DNA of 64,000 nt, taken from assembly GCF_018729255.1 (NCBI RefSeq), contig NZ_CP076060.1, positions 2,604,001-2,668,000 on the forward strand. Direction: 5' to 3'. Source of the DNA: Cupriavidus sp. EM10 (GTDB lineage Bacteria > Pseudomonadota > Gammaproteobacteria > Burkholderiales > Burkholderiaceae). The position numbers and the translations under genes are program-made. The notes beneath the pieces are model-generated. The model was not told the origin of the DNA. It saw only the letters and a list, made by a program, of their open reading frames with translations, and did no database searches. The first letter of the stretch is position 1. Each line of letters begins with the position of its first letter. This document shows, piece by piece, positions 45,571 through 54,766 of this stretch.

Positions 45571-46970
45571 GGCCCGCTCCGCGGCTTCTGCACTTCCTTG
45601 AGCCGGTCGCGCGTCGTGTCGCCCTCGAAGATGCCGCGCGAGCCCGCAGCGCGAGTGCCGTGGCGCTGCACGATCGCCATCGCCGAATTGGCGGCCAGCG
45701 TGCGCCGCAGCTCCAGCTCGGTCTTGAGGTTGTTGATCTCCTGCTCCAGCGCCGTGTTCTCCTGATCGACCGCCTTCACGGCCAGCTCGTTGGCGGCGAC
45801 GTTCGGCTCCTTCTTGCCAGTCAGCAGCGTGCGCTGCAACAGCAGGGCCTTCTCCAGCACGCTCGATAGCGCGGCCTCGGACGCCAGGCGCTTGCCCAGC
45901 AGGTCTTGATCGGGCTCGTCGCGCAGCGCCTCGATCACGCCGCGCGTGATCGGCAGCGAGTTGCTGCCGGCCGCTTCGAGGTTCGCCACCGTCGTCGGCT
46001 TCGCGCCCGTCACAAGCTCCTGCAGTGCCTGCAGCTTGGTCTCGTACTCTTCCTGGATTACCGGCGTGAGGCCGACGCCGGGCGTCGTCTGCGTCTTGGT
46101 GCAGGTCTCGCAGGTGCGTTGCTCGCGCTCGCCGAGCACGCGGGTTGCGAAGTCGGCGGCGGCCTGCGGCGAGGACCAGGTTTGGCAGGTCAGCCGGTTG
46201 CCGCAGGAGGCGCGCGGGATGGACGACGTGTCCATAACGCCGCGGCTGTTGAGCAGGTTGTAGCCGGCGCGGGTCACGTCGCCGACCACCTTGATCGAGC
46301 CCTGGCCCGAACCGCCCGCGTTGCCGCCGCCCACCCAGGGCACGCCGTTGTTGCCCTTGTTCGATTCGGCCTGCTCGACGGCGGACACCGCATCGGTGCT
46401 GCTCACCGCATCGCGCAGCGCGAAGCCTTCGGCGAGCTGATCCCACCCGGCCTGGCCGCCGGCCATGTCCGCCATCCGGTTGGCCATTGCCTTGCACGTC
46501 AACTTGCTGCGGTCGAAATCGAGCCGAGCCTGCAGCACGCCGTTGGTCAGCAGGTTGTAGAGGCCCGGATCGGCGCGCTGGATGATCAGCGCCGGCAGCG
46601 AGGCGACCGCGCTGGTCGCGCTCTGGATCACGTTGCTCATGATCTGTTGAAAGCCATTGGTGATGCCGTTCAACTGGTTCTGCAGCGTCGTCGTGATGCT
46701 CATGTCGCCGCAGATCAGGTTGCTGTTCCAGCCGATGCCCACGCCGATGCTCTGCATGTTCCCGGCGCCGCCCATGGACACGGCCCGGCCGCCGCCGATG
46801 CTGTAGAGCACGTCGTCGCCGATGACGCTGCCGCTCACGCCGACGCCGGTGGGAGTGATGCGGGTCTGCGCCCAGGCGACGCCTGCTGCGGCCGTGACGG
46901 CGCAGGCGAGCGCGATGCTGAGCGCGTAGGGCCTGGCGCGCTGTGCGAAACGGGAGAGAGACGCTTTCAT
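45567..46970 (-). CDS. ICE protein of the PFL_4711 family (TraH-like)
   Basis: 467 residues with a Sec signal (ALSIALACAVTAAAGVAWA^Q). Cys-rich stretches are LICGDMS, LTCKAM, ASCGNRLTCQTW and CETCTKTQ. A C-terminal coiled coil (ALEQEINNLKTELELRRTL) is visible. By position and composition it is the TraH-like periplasmic component needed for F-type/MPF-G pilus assembly (recalled TIGR03755). Confidence 0.87.
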   Translation of the reverse strand: MKASLSRFAQRARPYALSIALACAVTAAAGVAWAQTRITPTGVGVSGSVIGDDVLYSIGGGRAVSMGGAGNMQSIGVGIGWNSNLICGDMSITTTLQNQLNGITNGFQQIMSNVIQSATSAVASLPALIIQRADPGLYNLLTNGVLQARLDFDRSKLTCKAMANRMADMAGGQAGWDQLAEGFALRDAVSSTDAVSAVEQAESNKGNNGVPWVGGGNAGGSGQGSIKVVGDVTRAGYNLLNSRGVMDTSSIPRASCGNRLTCQTWSSPQAAADFATRVLGEREQRTCETCTKTQTTPGVGLTPVIQEEYETKLQALQELVTGAKPTTVANLEAAGSNSLPITRGVIEALRDEPDQDLLGKRLASEAALSSVLEKALLLQRTLLTGKKEPNVAANELAVKAVDQENTALEQEINNLKTELELRRTLAANSAMAIVQRHGTRAAGSRGIFEGDTTRDRLKEVQKPRSGP

Positions 46971-46979
46971 GGGAACACC

Positions 46980-47930
46980 TCAGAGGAAATCGACGCTGCC
47001 GAGGAAGACCTGCCCGCGGCGCTGGCAGCAGGCATAGGGCCGCCACAGCGCCCAGGCGTAGTCGCCTTGCTGGGCCTGCACGCGCGTATTGCTGTGCGGG
47101 AACACCGCGCAGGAGTTGGAGAGGGTCGGCGTCAGCTCCTGCCACTTGCCCGTGGAGGCATCGCTCTCCATGAGGGCGCCGGCCGGCCAGTAGCCGTCGC
47201 TCGAACTCGCGAGCAGCGGTTGGTAGACATGCGGCTGCATGCGCCGCGTGACCACATCGCCCGCGCGCTGCACGACGACGGCGCCGCTCTTGTAGTCGTC
47301 GGTCTGGTGCAGGAAGCCGCCGCGCGGATAGACGTTGCCCCACAGGTTGAGCGTCGTGCGGCCGCCGATCTCGCGCATGCCGGGGATCAGCGCCTCGGGG
47401 TACACCATCTCCGGCACGTTGTAGCGCCAGGCCAGCGTGTCCAGCGTGCTCAGCAGGTACGGCATGAAGGCCGCGCCTGCGCCCTGGCACGCGTAGCCGG
47501 AAGCGCTGGCGAACTGGCTGAACACCGAACCACCGGGATGCCCGATCACGTCGGCGTTCTTGAACTTCGCCAGGCTGTTCTCGTTGTCGTGGTTCGTCGT
47601 CCCGTCGCCGCCGGCCTGCGCCGTGGGGTTGGGCATGCTCATGGCGCGCACCTCGATCCACGGGTTCTCGCCGGTGTTGCTGTAGCTCGATACCACGGCG
47701 TCGGGCACGTAGTGGCGCACCTTCACCGAGGTGCGCACCGTGCAACCCGTCCAGGTGCAGAACAGCCAGTAGCAGATGCCGACGACGCGGTATTCCAGGC
47801 AGTCGGGCGACAGGGCCGAGGACACGATGGTGGCCGTGTTCAGCGCGAACGTCGAAGCGGCGCCGCCGAGCAGCACCGAAGCGATGGCAAGGCGGGCTCG
47901 GCGCGACGACGCCGACAGCAGGCGGTTCAT
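46980..47930 (-). CDS. ICE protein of the PFL_4710 family (TraU-like)
   Basis: 316 residues with a Sec signal (RRARLAIASVLLGGAASTFA). Many Cys residues occur (SPDCLEYRVVGICYWLFC, GCTVRT, SNSCAVFPH, YACCQRRG), as in TraU, which acts in DNA transfer of F-like systems. Recalled family TIGR03756. It overlaps the TIGR03757 gene upstream by four bases. Confidence 0.87.
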   Translation of the reverse strand: MNRLLSASSRRARLAIASVLLGGAASTFALNTATIVSSALSPDCLEYRVVGICYWLFCTWTGCTVRTSVKVRHYVPDAVVSSYSNTGENPWIEVRAMSMPNPTAQAGGDGTTNHDNENSLAKFKNADVIGHPGGSVFSQFASASGYACQGAGAAFMPYLLSTLDTLAWRYNVPEMVYPEALIPGMREIGGRTTLNLWGNVYPRGGFLHQTDDYKSGAVVVQRAGDVVTRRMQPHVYQPLLASSSDGYWPAGALMESDASTGKWQELTPTLSNSCAVFPHSNTRVQAQQGDYAWALWRPYACCQRRGQVFLGSVDFL

Positions 47931-48373
47931 GGCTGTGCCCTCCGGTGGGATTCGATGCGGGCCACGGCACGCGCGACATCGGGCTCGCCGTAGACCACGT
48001 AGCGGCGATCGACCACCACGGCAGGCACCTTGGCGATACCCAGGCCCCAGGCATCGGCGACGCCCTGATAGGCGCTGCCGATGCGGCGCTGCAGTGCCTG
48101 GCCGCCATCGCGCAAGCGCTGCTGCACGAGCGCGGCTGCTCGGCTGGGGTCGTTTGGCAGGCCCGCGGCCAGTTCCGCCTCGATGCGCTCGGGCAGGTCC
48201 AGCTCGATCACGCGCGCGCCGGATGCGGACTGCACGGGATGGCGGCTGTCGGTCACGACCAGCACGTCGGCCGCGGATGCGTCCTGGCCGAGCAGACACA
48301 GCAGCAGCCCTCCCGCGCAGGCGGTGCGCGTGGCCCGCAGCCGCGGGATGGATTTCAAGAAGGGAGCCGTCAT
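47927..48373 (-). CDS. ICE protein of the PFL_4709 family (thioredoxin-fold TrbC/DUF1525-like)
   Basis: 148 residues with an N-terminal signal (ATRTACAGGLLLCLLGQDASA). The body has a thioredoxin-like C-terminal pattern with a cis-Pro candidate, GLGIAKVPAVVVDRRYVVYGEPDV, and is similar to TrbC-type proteins of conjugation systems. Recalled TIGR03757. It is the first gene of the downstream part of the operon, after the radC terminator. Confidence 0.85.
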   Translation of the reverse strand: MTAPFLKSIPRLRATRTACAGGLLLCLLGQDASAADVLVVTDSRHPVQSASGARVIELDLPERIEAELAAGLPNDPSRAAALVQQRLRDGGQALQRRIGSAYQGVADAWGLGIAKVPAVVVDRRYVVYGEPDVARAVARIESHRRAQP

Positions 48374-48483
48374 GGCGGGCGTCCTGGGAATGAGAGCAAG
48401 GCTCTAGTCGAACGCCGAACGCAGTCCACCCGCGACAAGGAATGCGCACCGCGCGCGCTCCGCTTTGGGCAGACAGGCGAAAG

Positions 48484-48508
48484 AAAAGCGGGAGCCGAGG
48501 CTCCCGCG
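48484..48508 (-). terminator. Terminator after radC
   Basis: Nine-base arms GCGGGAGCC/GGCTCCCGC, followed on the minus strand by TTTTCTTTC. It lies 22 bases after the radC stop and separates radC from the next transfer genes. Confidence 0.8.
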
Positions 48509-48529
48509 GGGACCAGACGGTCAGCGGCG

Positions 48530-49024
48530 CTACAGCAGGCCGGATTCGGCGAAGGAGTACGGCGTGCCCTTGCCGACGATGAAGTGATCCACCACCCGGA
48601 CATCGACCATCGCCAGGGCGGCCTTGAGCCGGTCGGTCAGCGCCTGATCGGCGGCCGAAGGCACGGTCATGCCGGATGGATGCTGGTGGGCCAGGATGAC
48701 CGCCGAGGCGTTGAGGGCCAGGGCGCGCTGCACCAGCACCCGTGGGTACACCGAGGTTTGATCGACCGTGCCCTTGAACATCGGCTCGTAGGCGAGAACT
48801 TGGTGCTGACAGTTGAGGAACACGACAGCGAAGACCTCGTTGGGCTCCGCGACCAGCTTCAGATGCAGGTAGTCGCGCACGGCGGCGGGACTGTTCAGCA
48901 CCGGGCCGGCCTTGAAGATGCGTTGTTCCAGCAAGGTGATGGCTTGGCGGATAATCCAGTCTTCGTGCTGGGCGGCGATCAGGCTGAGCGACTCGGGACG
49001 CGAGTCGGCGACGACATAGGACAT
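48530..49024 (-). CDS. radC: RadC family (JAB-domain) protein
   Basis: 164-residue MPN/JAB metalloprotease-like protein carried by many ICEs. The metal motif is HQHPSGMTVPSAAD; the upstream EPNEVFAVVFLNCQHQVL and FKGTVDQTSVYPR are conserved in RadC. The N-terminal HhH domain of chromosomal RadC is absent, as usual for the mobile-element form. Function is unsettled; a role in DNA repair or replication of transferred DNA has been suggested. A GTGGAGG ribosome binding site precedes 49024. Confidence 0.93.
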   Translation of the reverse strand: MSYVVADSRPESLSLIAAQHEDWIIRQAITLLEQRIFKAGPVLNSPAAVRDYLHLKLVAEPNEVFAVVFLNCQHQVLAYEPMFKGTVDQTSVYPRVLVQRALALNASAVILAHQHPSGMTVPSAADQALTDRLKAALAMVDVRVVDHFIVGKGTPYSFAESGLL

Positions 49025-49048
49025 GGCGAACCTCCACGGAATGAAGTC

Positions 49049-49082
49049 GGAGGACGCCTGTCCCGGAAGGGACAAACCCTCC
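49049..49082 (-). ncRNA. Structured radC leader, possible radC-motif RNA
   Basis: In the radC 5' leader, TGTCCC/GGGACA (49059-49064, 49069-49074) form a six-base hairpin with a four-base loop, nested in a GGAGG/CCTCC pair (49049-49053, 49078-49082). The 'radC RNA motif' is a known conserved leader before radC and other ICE genes in Proteobacteria; position and nested shape fit, but the consensus could not be aligned here. Confidence 0.45.
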
Positions 49083-49218
49083 GGGGGACGATGAAGAACA
49101 AGCGGCAGAAGAGCGGGCATCCGCCACCACATGCGCAGTGGCTGTTCGCGTCCAGGGATGCGAAGCGAACGGGGTCGATCAGCGCGGCCAGGCCGCGTCG
49201 TAGCCTTGAAGATCGTGG

Positions 49219-49965
49219 CTACCTGGGCATGTCGCCGAGAGACTCGGCAGGCATTTCCTTCGATGCGGGCTCGGCCGCTGCACTGGCCGCCAGCAGGTCG
49301 ATCGCGGACAGCAAGGCATCTCCTTCGACCGGGCCGTGCAGCAGCAGCGTCTTGCCGGACTGGCGATCCTGCAGGCGCAGCGTGGGCGTGACCTTGATGC
49401 CCTCCTGCGCCGCGCTCGCCGACTGTGCGCGGATCAGCGCATCGGGGCGGTCGCTGTCGAGGCATTGCTGCGCGGCCGGCGTGAGGTCGGGATAGCGCAG
49501 ACCCTCGGGCAGGCCCTGGCCGTTGCCCCGGGTGTGCATGTAGACCCACTCGACGGCCTGCCAGAACGCGGCCTGGCCGCCGGCCTCGCCGACGCACTCC
49601 ACCAGGCGCGCACCGGCGGAAGCGGCCGGCTCGTGCAACGGCAACGGTAGGTGGTGCCATTGCCAGCTCACCTCCGGGTGCGCGTCGATCCAGCGCTTGA
49701 GCACCGCGAAGTACGCGCGGCAGAACGGGCATTCGAGGTCGGCGTACTCGACCACCGTGAAGCGCGCATCGGCGCGGCCATAGCGCCAGGGCGGGCCGGC
49801 TGGTGCCGTTGCCGGCGTAAGTGTTGCTTCTGCCGAAGGAGAAGCGGGCTCGGCGGGCGGCGACGGCGGCCGCAGGGCGAGCCACGCGGCCGTGGTCAGG
49901 GCCGCGGCCACCAGCAGCGCGGCGACAAGGACGGTGCGGGGCGGCGCGAAGCGAGGGATGCGCAT
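49219..49965 (-). CDS. DsbA/DsbG-like thiol-disulfide protein
   Basis: 248-residue membrane-anchored thioredoxin-fold protein. One N-terminal span (TVLVAALLVAAALTTAAWLA) is followed by a Pro/Ala linker and a domain with active site C79-P-F-C82 (ADLECPFCRAYF) and a cis-Pro candidate in KVTPTLRL. GGGGAG before 49965 selects the start. Within the transfer operon, 13 bases after virB4, it probably folds the Cys-rich transfer proteins. Confidence 0.87.
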   Translation of the reverse strand: MRIPRFAPPRTVLVAALLVAAALTTAAWLALRPPSPPAEPASPSAEATLTPATAPAGPPWRYGRADARFTVVEYADLECPFCRAYFAVLKRWIDAHPEVSWQWHHLPLPLHEPAASAGARLVECVGEAGGQAAFWQAVEWVYMHTRGNGQGLPEGLRYPDLTPAAQQCLDSDRPDALIRAQSASAAQEGIKVTPTLRLQDRQSGKTLLLHGPVEGDALLSAIDLLAASAAAEPASKEMPAESLGDMPR

Positions 49966-49978
49966 CGTGGACTCCCCG

Positions 49979-52873
49979 TCACGCCAGCGCATCGAGCGCT
50001 AGCGGCTCGATGCTGCGGGCGCGGTCGATCTTCTCGGCGATCTTGAAAGCGGCATCCAGTTCGCCGATGCCGTACTGCTGCATCAACTGGAAACGCTCGG
50101 CCTTCTCCTCCGGTTCGGTCTGAGCCAGCGCCAGGTAGAGGCTGGGCGGCACCGCACGGAACAGTACTTCCATGCTCTTGGAGAGGATCACGCCCTCGGT
50201 GAACTTGCCCGCCTCCTTGCGGGCCGACAGCATCAACGCCTTCTGCGCCGCGTTCAGCTCGCGGAAGCGCGCGATCTTCTCCACCTCGTCCGGCGGCATG
50301 GAGAGGCAGATCCACCACTCGATCATGTTGAGCATGGGCTCGGCGGCCTTGGGCAGGTCGTCGATGTTCTGCGTCGCCAGCCAGTACCAGGCACCAAGCT
50401 TGCGCCACATCTTCGTGATCTTCACGACGTAGGGCGCGAGCAGCGGGTTCTTTGTGATGATGTGGCCTTCGTCCGTCACGTTGATGATCGGGCGGCCCAG
50501 GAACTGGTCCCGCTCTGCGATGTTGTTGACCGTGTTGATCAGCGAGATGTAGGCGATGGAGAGCTGCGCGTTGTAGCCCTCGCGCGCGAAGGTGGCGAGG
50601 TCCACGATGGTGATGTCGGCCTCGGGCCACGGCGTGCCGGGCCGGTCGAACATCTCGCCGTCCACGCCCTGGCAGAACATATCCATCGCGTCCGCCATCT
50701 CCAGCAGGCGCGCGCGCCGAACTTCGGGCAGTGACGTGTCGCGGGCGCGCTCGCGCAGCGCATCGCGCACGTCGCGCGTGAGCACCGTGCGCTGCTCGGC
50801 TACGCAGCGCTGGGCCGCATCGAGGATGCACTGGCGAATCAGGCTGCGGTCGGCGCGCGTCATGCGCGCTTCTTCCTTGTCTTCGCCGCCGGTGATCATC
50901 AGCCGCGCAGTGATTTCCAGCTCGCCGAGCACGTCGCGCTGTTCGTCCACTTCTTCGCTGCGGCTCGCCGCCTGCACTGCGGGCTCCTGGTCCTCGTCCA
51001 GCGCATCGGCATCCAGCGTCTGCACCTGGCTGGGCGTATCCACGAGCCGGTGCGCGTCGGCGAACGGCGCGAGGCTGACGCCGGCGCCGGGTGCGAGCTT
51101 CACGCGATGCACCTTGAGGCCGAGCCGCGTGGCGAAGTCGCCGAACAGCCCGAAGCTGTTGCCAGCCTCCACGATGAACAGGCGCGGCCGGTAGATCGCC
51201 GTCACCTGATTCAGGATGTTGTTGAGCGTGGCCGACTTGCCCGAGCCCGTGGGGCCGAACAAGAACAAGTGCGCGTTCATCTGCCGGTCGAGCCGGTTCA
51301 GCGGGTCGAAGGTGATCGGCCCGCCGCCGCGGTTGAAGAACGTGATGCCCGGATTGCCGGTTCCCTGGCTGCGGCCCCACACCGGCGCGAGGTTCGCCGC
51401 ATGCTGCGCGAACATCAGTTGCGTGTACCACTGGCGCTTGTCGGCGGCCGGGTCGAACACGCACGGCAGCCAGCGCAGGTAGCTGTTGAGCGGCGCCACT
51501 TCGTCTTCCTCGCGTACCGGCTGCAGGCCGGCGTTGAGCATGACGTTGACCAGTTGCAGGCCGCGGGCGTCGAGCTGCACGAGGTCGCGCCCGCGCAGGT
51601 AGAAGGCCAGCGCGCCGCGGTACAACTTGTGCGCGCTGCCGATCAGCCCGCGCGCTTCCTGCACGTCGCGGCGCGTCTGCTCCGAGGCCAGCGTCTCGCC
51701 GACCGACTTCTTGCTCAGGTGGTTCAGGTGCGCTTCGAGCACGTCCTGCGGCGTCGCGACGACCGTCAGGCACATCACCGTGTCCTCGGGCATCTGGTCG
51801 AACAGCGCGTTGACCGCATCGCCGCCCTTGCGCGTCTCGCCGGTGACGTGGCCCGTGGCGGGCGGCATGCGCAGGCGGTCCATCACGATGACCCGGTGCG
51901 GCATGCCGTCGAAGACCCAGGTGCCGTTCGCCACGTCCGAGCGCGGCTGGCCGAAGAACAGGCGCTGCGCGAAGTCGCCGCTGGCCAGCTCAATCTCGCC
52001 TTGCTCGGCTTCCTCGGGGTAGCGGGTCAGCGCGTAGAACCGTTCGCGGTCGGCGGCGGCGGGGCCAAGCATCGTGGGGTGCGGGTTGAACCAGCGCAGC
52101 AGCCAGTCGTGGATGTCGCTCGCCTCCATGCGCCGGGCCTTCACGCCCGTGTTGGCGAGGCCACCTGCGAGTCGGTCGCAGATCGTCGTCAGTGCCTGCT
52201 CGGGAGATTGGCCGCGCCGGGACGCGCCAGACGCACTCGCGCGCCGGTAGACCACCATGCGCACTCGCCGCACTTGGCCGCGCCACGGCAGGCGCGTCAC
52301 CGTCGTGTCCTCGAACAGGCCGCCGGGCTTGGCGATCGCACGCAGGTGATGCCCGAAGAAGCGCAGGTAGAACTCGGTGAAGGCGCTGCCCTGAGCGCGC
52401 GGCCGCACGTAGTTCGTGAGCCCGCGCAGGTAGTTGTCCCAGGTTGCTTCGTCCTGGGCGTAGAGCTGCACCACCCAGGGGTTCTCGTCGAGTTCGTCGA
52501 ACGAGTCCTGCAGCGCGTTCTCCAACGCATCGCGCGCCTGCCACAGCCATGCCATCTCGCGGCCCTCGGTGCCGACCGGCGCCAGCTCGAAGAAGGCCGC
52601 CACCGACTGGCCGTCCTCCAGCAGCACGCTCTTGGAATCGGGCAGGTACTCCACCCAGGGGAGCAGGTCGGCGAAGGACGGCGCCACGCCGTAGAGCGCC
52701 TGCAAGTCCGCCTCGGTGGCCGGCCGGCGCGGCTGGCCGCCCACCGCGCTGCCGGGCTCGGGAATACCGTGCGCGGCCAGCGTCGAGACATGCTGCGCCC
52801 AGGCGTCATCGGCATCCAGGTCGGGGCCGGCAGGCGTGGCGGCCTTGCGTGCCCAGGGCAACGACCAGGCCAT
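49979..52873 (-). CDS. Conjugative transfer ATPase, VirB4/TraC family (PFL_4706)
   Basis: 964-residue cytoplasmic ATPase that powers pilus and channel assembly. Walker A GPTGSGKSATLNN lies near residue 540; Walker B-type TIVDLATFAREGY and TDEGHIITKN follow, then ATQNIDDLPK. The N-terminal domain precedes them, with the typical YVRPRAQGSAFTEFYLRFFG region. Recalled TIGR03744. It overlaps the upstream lipoprotein gene by one base (TGATG). Confidence 0.95.
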   Translation of the reverse strand: MAWSLPWARKAATPAGPDLDADDAWAQHVSTLAAHGIPEPGSAVGGQPRRPATEADLQALYGVAPSFADLLPWVEYLPDSKSVLLEDGQSVAAFFELAPVGTEGREMAWLWQARDALENALQDSFDELDENPWVVQLYAQDEATWDNYLRGLTNYVRPRAQGSAFTEFYLRFFGHHLRAIAKPGGLFEDTTVTRLPWRGQVRRVRMVVYRRASASGASRRGQSPEQALTTICDRLAGGLANTGVKARRMEASDIHDWLLRWFNPHPTMLGPAAADRERFYALTRYPEEAEQGEIELASGDFAQRLFFGQPRSDVANGTWVFDGMPHRVIVMDRLRMPPATGHVTGETRKGGDAVNALFDQMPEDTVMCLTVVATPQDVLEAHLNHLSKKSVGETLASEQTRRDVQEARGLIGSAHKLYRGALAFYLRGRDLVQLDARGLQLVNVMLNAGLQPVREEDEVAPLNSYLRWLPCVFDPAADKRQWYTQLMFAQHAANLAPVWGRSQGTGNPGITFFNRGGGPITFDPLNRLDRQMNAHLFLFGPTGSGKSATLNNILNQVTAIYRPRLFIVEAGNSFGLFGDFATRLGLKVHRVKLAPGAGVSLAPFADAHRLVDTPSQVQTLDADALDEDQEPAVQAASRSEEVDEQRDVLGELEITARLMITGGEDKEEARMTRADRSLIRQCILDAAQRCVAEQRTVLTRDVRDALRERARDTSLPEVRRARLLEMADAMDMFCQGVDGEMFDRPGTPWPEADITIVDLATFAREGYNAQLSIAYISLINTVNNIAERDQFLGRPIINVTDEGHIITKNPLLAPYVVKITKMWRKLGAWYWLATQNIDDLPKAAEPMLNMIEWWICLSMPPDEVEKIARFRELNAAQKALMLSARKEAGKFTEGVILSKSMEVLFRAVPPSLYLALAQTEPEEKAERFQLMQQYGIGELDAAFKIAEKIDRARSIEPLALDALA

Positions 52874-53307
52874 CAGTAGTCCTCCAGGCGCTCGCCGGGC
52901 ATCGCGTACTGCACGCGCTGGTAGAGCGGGAACACGGTGGTGTAGCCGGGCACCGGCACCGGGTCGGTGCCGGCTAGGTGCGGGAACACGTACATCACCA
53001 GGTCCGGGTTCGGCAGCCGGTGGAACTGGCGGTAAATCTCGTTGGCCGCGGTGCCCGTGTAGGCGGCAGCGGCGGCGGGCGCCGCCTGCACGTCGGCCTC
53101 GGTCAGCGGCCGGCGCAGGCCCTGGCGCGCGTCGAGCAGTTGCCGCGCCGCCTGTCCGCTACCGGCGCTGCCGCCCGTCTCCTGGTTCCACACGTCGAGC
53201 ATGGTGTGATCGCCGTGCGGCAGCAGCTCGTCCTTGCTGGTCGCGCAGCCGCCCAGCACCATGACCGCGCACAGGGCCGCGGCCGATTCAATCCAAATCC
53301 GACGCAT
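52873..53307 (-). CDS. Conjugal transfer lipoprotein, TIGR03751 type
   Basis: 144-residue lipoprotein. Signal with lipobox VLGGC, then ATSKDELLPHGDHTMLDVWN near the mature N-terminus, which is characteristic, and a C-terminal VPVPGYTTVFPLYQRVQYAMPGE. Likely an outer-membrane TraV/VirB7-like part of the core complex. The start at 53307 lies inside the end of the upstream TIGR03752 gene. Confidence 0.88.
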   Translation of the reverse strand: MRRIWIESAAALCAVMVLGGCATSKDELLPHGDHTMLDVWNQETGGSAGSGQAARQLLDARQGLRRPLTEADVQAAPAAAAAYTGTAANEIYRQFHRLPNPDLVMYVFPHLAGTDPVPVPGYTTVFPLYQRVQYAMPGERLEDY

Positions 53308-54766
53308 GGGCGTCTCCGATGCGGTGATTGACCCGCCGCCCCTTGGCGTCGTAGTCGATGTTGAGCGGCTGCTCCAGATGCACGGCGACCTTGGCGCCGG
53401 GCCGCACGTAGACCGCGGCGAAGGCCTGCCCGTAGAGCTTGTTGACCCAATCGGCCATGTCGCGCACGCCGCCGGCCAGGATGCGGCCCATCGCCTCATT
53501 GCCGCTGATACCGACGGTGCCGAGCGAGCCGTTGCTGTTGGCGACCACGGCCACGCTGCCGTTGTCCGACTTGATCAGCGAGGCCGCACCGGCGCCGGCC
53601 GCGGTGATCAGCGCCTGCGAACCCAGGTACTGCTGCGCGTTGCTGCGCCGCTCGCCCGAGACGCACGGGATGCCGTAGGGGTCGCTGATCCAGCCCAGGC
53701 CGCCCTGCGTCGTGCTGTTCGCGCTGTTGCCCTGATTGCCGCTGCTCCGATTCCGATTGCCGTCCTCCGGCACGGTACGGATCGTGCCGTCGTTGAAGAC
53801 GAACGTGACCGAGCGGATCTGGCCGCGCACGCAGGAAAGCGTCCAGTCGCCCGAGGCCGTGCCGCTGACCACCGCGCCGGCCACGTCGGGGATGTCGATG
53901 CCGTTGGCGGTCAGGTTGTCCGGGCCGATCAGCACCTTGAAGGGATACGGATCATTGACCGTGCCGTCGATCGGCACGCGGCCGATCAGCGCCGTCATCG
54001 CGATCGAGCCCATCAGCGTCGAGTTCGACGGCACCGTGTAGACCGGCTTGGCGAAATTGCCCGTGGCGCTCACGGCGCGGCTGCCCGCATCCGCGACGGT
54101 GCTTGCCACGCCGTCGGCCGTGTCGGAAAGCGTCTTCTGCGCCGGCCCGAAGCTGGTCGGGAAATTCAAGCCGCCGCTGCTGCCGTTCTTCGCTGAGGGT
54201 TTCGCATCGTCCGGCTCCACCCAGCGCGTGCCGTTGGTGTTGCGCGCACTGCCGCTCTGGTTGCCGCCGAAGCTCTTGCCGTCGCCTTGCTCCAGCCCGA
54301 GGCCCACCGGCAGGTCGGCCTGGCCGCTCTTGCCGGAGAGGCCGTCCAGGCGCCGCTGCAGGTCTTGCAGCAGGCCCTGGGTCTGCTGGCGGTCGCCGGC
54401 CAACTGCTCGCGGTCCTGCTGCAGGCGGCCGCGTTCGCCGTCGAGCGCGGACTGGATGCGCTGGTCGATCGCGCTTTCCCTCGCGCGCATGCGTTCGTTC
54501 TCGGTCTTCTGGTTCTTGTTGTCGTTGAGCGCCGTCTGCAGCTCGTTGCGCAACTGCTTGACCTGGGCCACCAACGTCGCGACGGTATCGCGCGGCGTGT
54601 CGCCCTCGATGCCCAGCGCCTTCATCTCTTCGGGCGTGAGCGGGTTGGCGCTGCCGGGAGGTACCGGCCTGGCGCTGCGCTCGCCCGAGAAGAGCTTGAT
54701 GCCGACGAACACCAGCACCAGCGCCATCGGGATCAGCAGCCACTTCAGGAGGGGGTTACTTTTCAT
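53288..54766 (-). CDS. ICE protein TIGR03752 (TraB/VirB10-like)
   Basis: 492 residues. A cytoplasmic tail and one membrane span (LLKWLLIPMALVLVFVGIKLF) are followed by a long coiled coil (about 62-145, rich in Q, E, R and D) and a periplasmic domain with IAMTALIGRVPIDGTVNDPYPFKVLIG, typical of TraB/VirB10, which spans the envelope and gates the channel. Near the C-terminus, VAVHLEQPLNIDYDAKGRRVNH. Confidence 0.92.
   Translation of the reverse strand: MKSNPLLKWLLIPMALVLVFVGIKLFSGERSARPVPPGSANPLTPEEMKALGIEGDTPRDTVATLVAQVKQLRNELQTALNDNKNQKTENERMRARESAIDQRIQSALDGERGRLQQDREQLAGDRQQTQGLLQDLQRRLDGLSGKSGQADLPVGLGLEQGDGKSFGGNQSGSARNTNGTRWVEPDDAKPSAKNGSSGGLNFPTSFGPAQKTLSDTADGVASTVADAGSRAVSATGNFAKPVYTVPSNSTLMGSIAMTALIGRVPIDGTVNDPYPFKVLIGPDNLTANGIDIPDVAGAVVSGTASGDWTLSCVRGQIRSVTFVFNDGTIRTVPEDGNRNRSSGNQGNSANSTTQGGLGWISDPYGIPCVSGERRSNAQQYLGSQALITAAGAGAASLIKSDNGSVAVVANSNGSLGTVGISGNEAMGRILAGGVRDMADWVNKLYGQAFAAVYVRPGAKVAVHLEQPLNIDYDAKGRRVNHRIGDAHASDLD

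Noticed and set aside
45906..47993. 695-codon open frame opposite the TraH-like and TraU-like genes
   Set aside because: Shadow of confirmed minus-strand ICE genes that carry signal peptides and family motifs.
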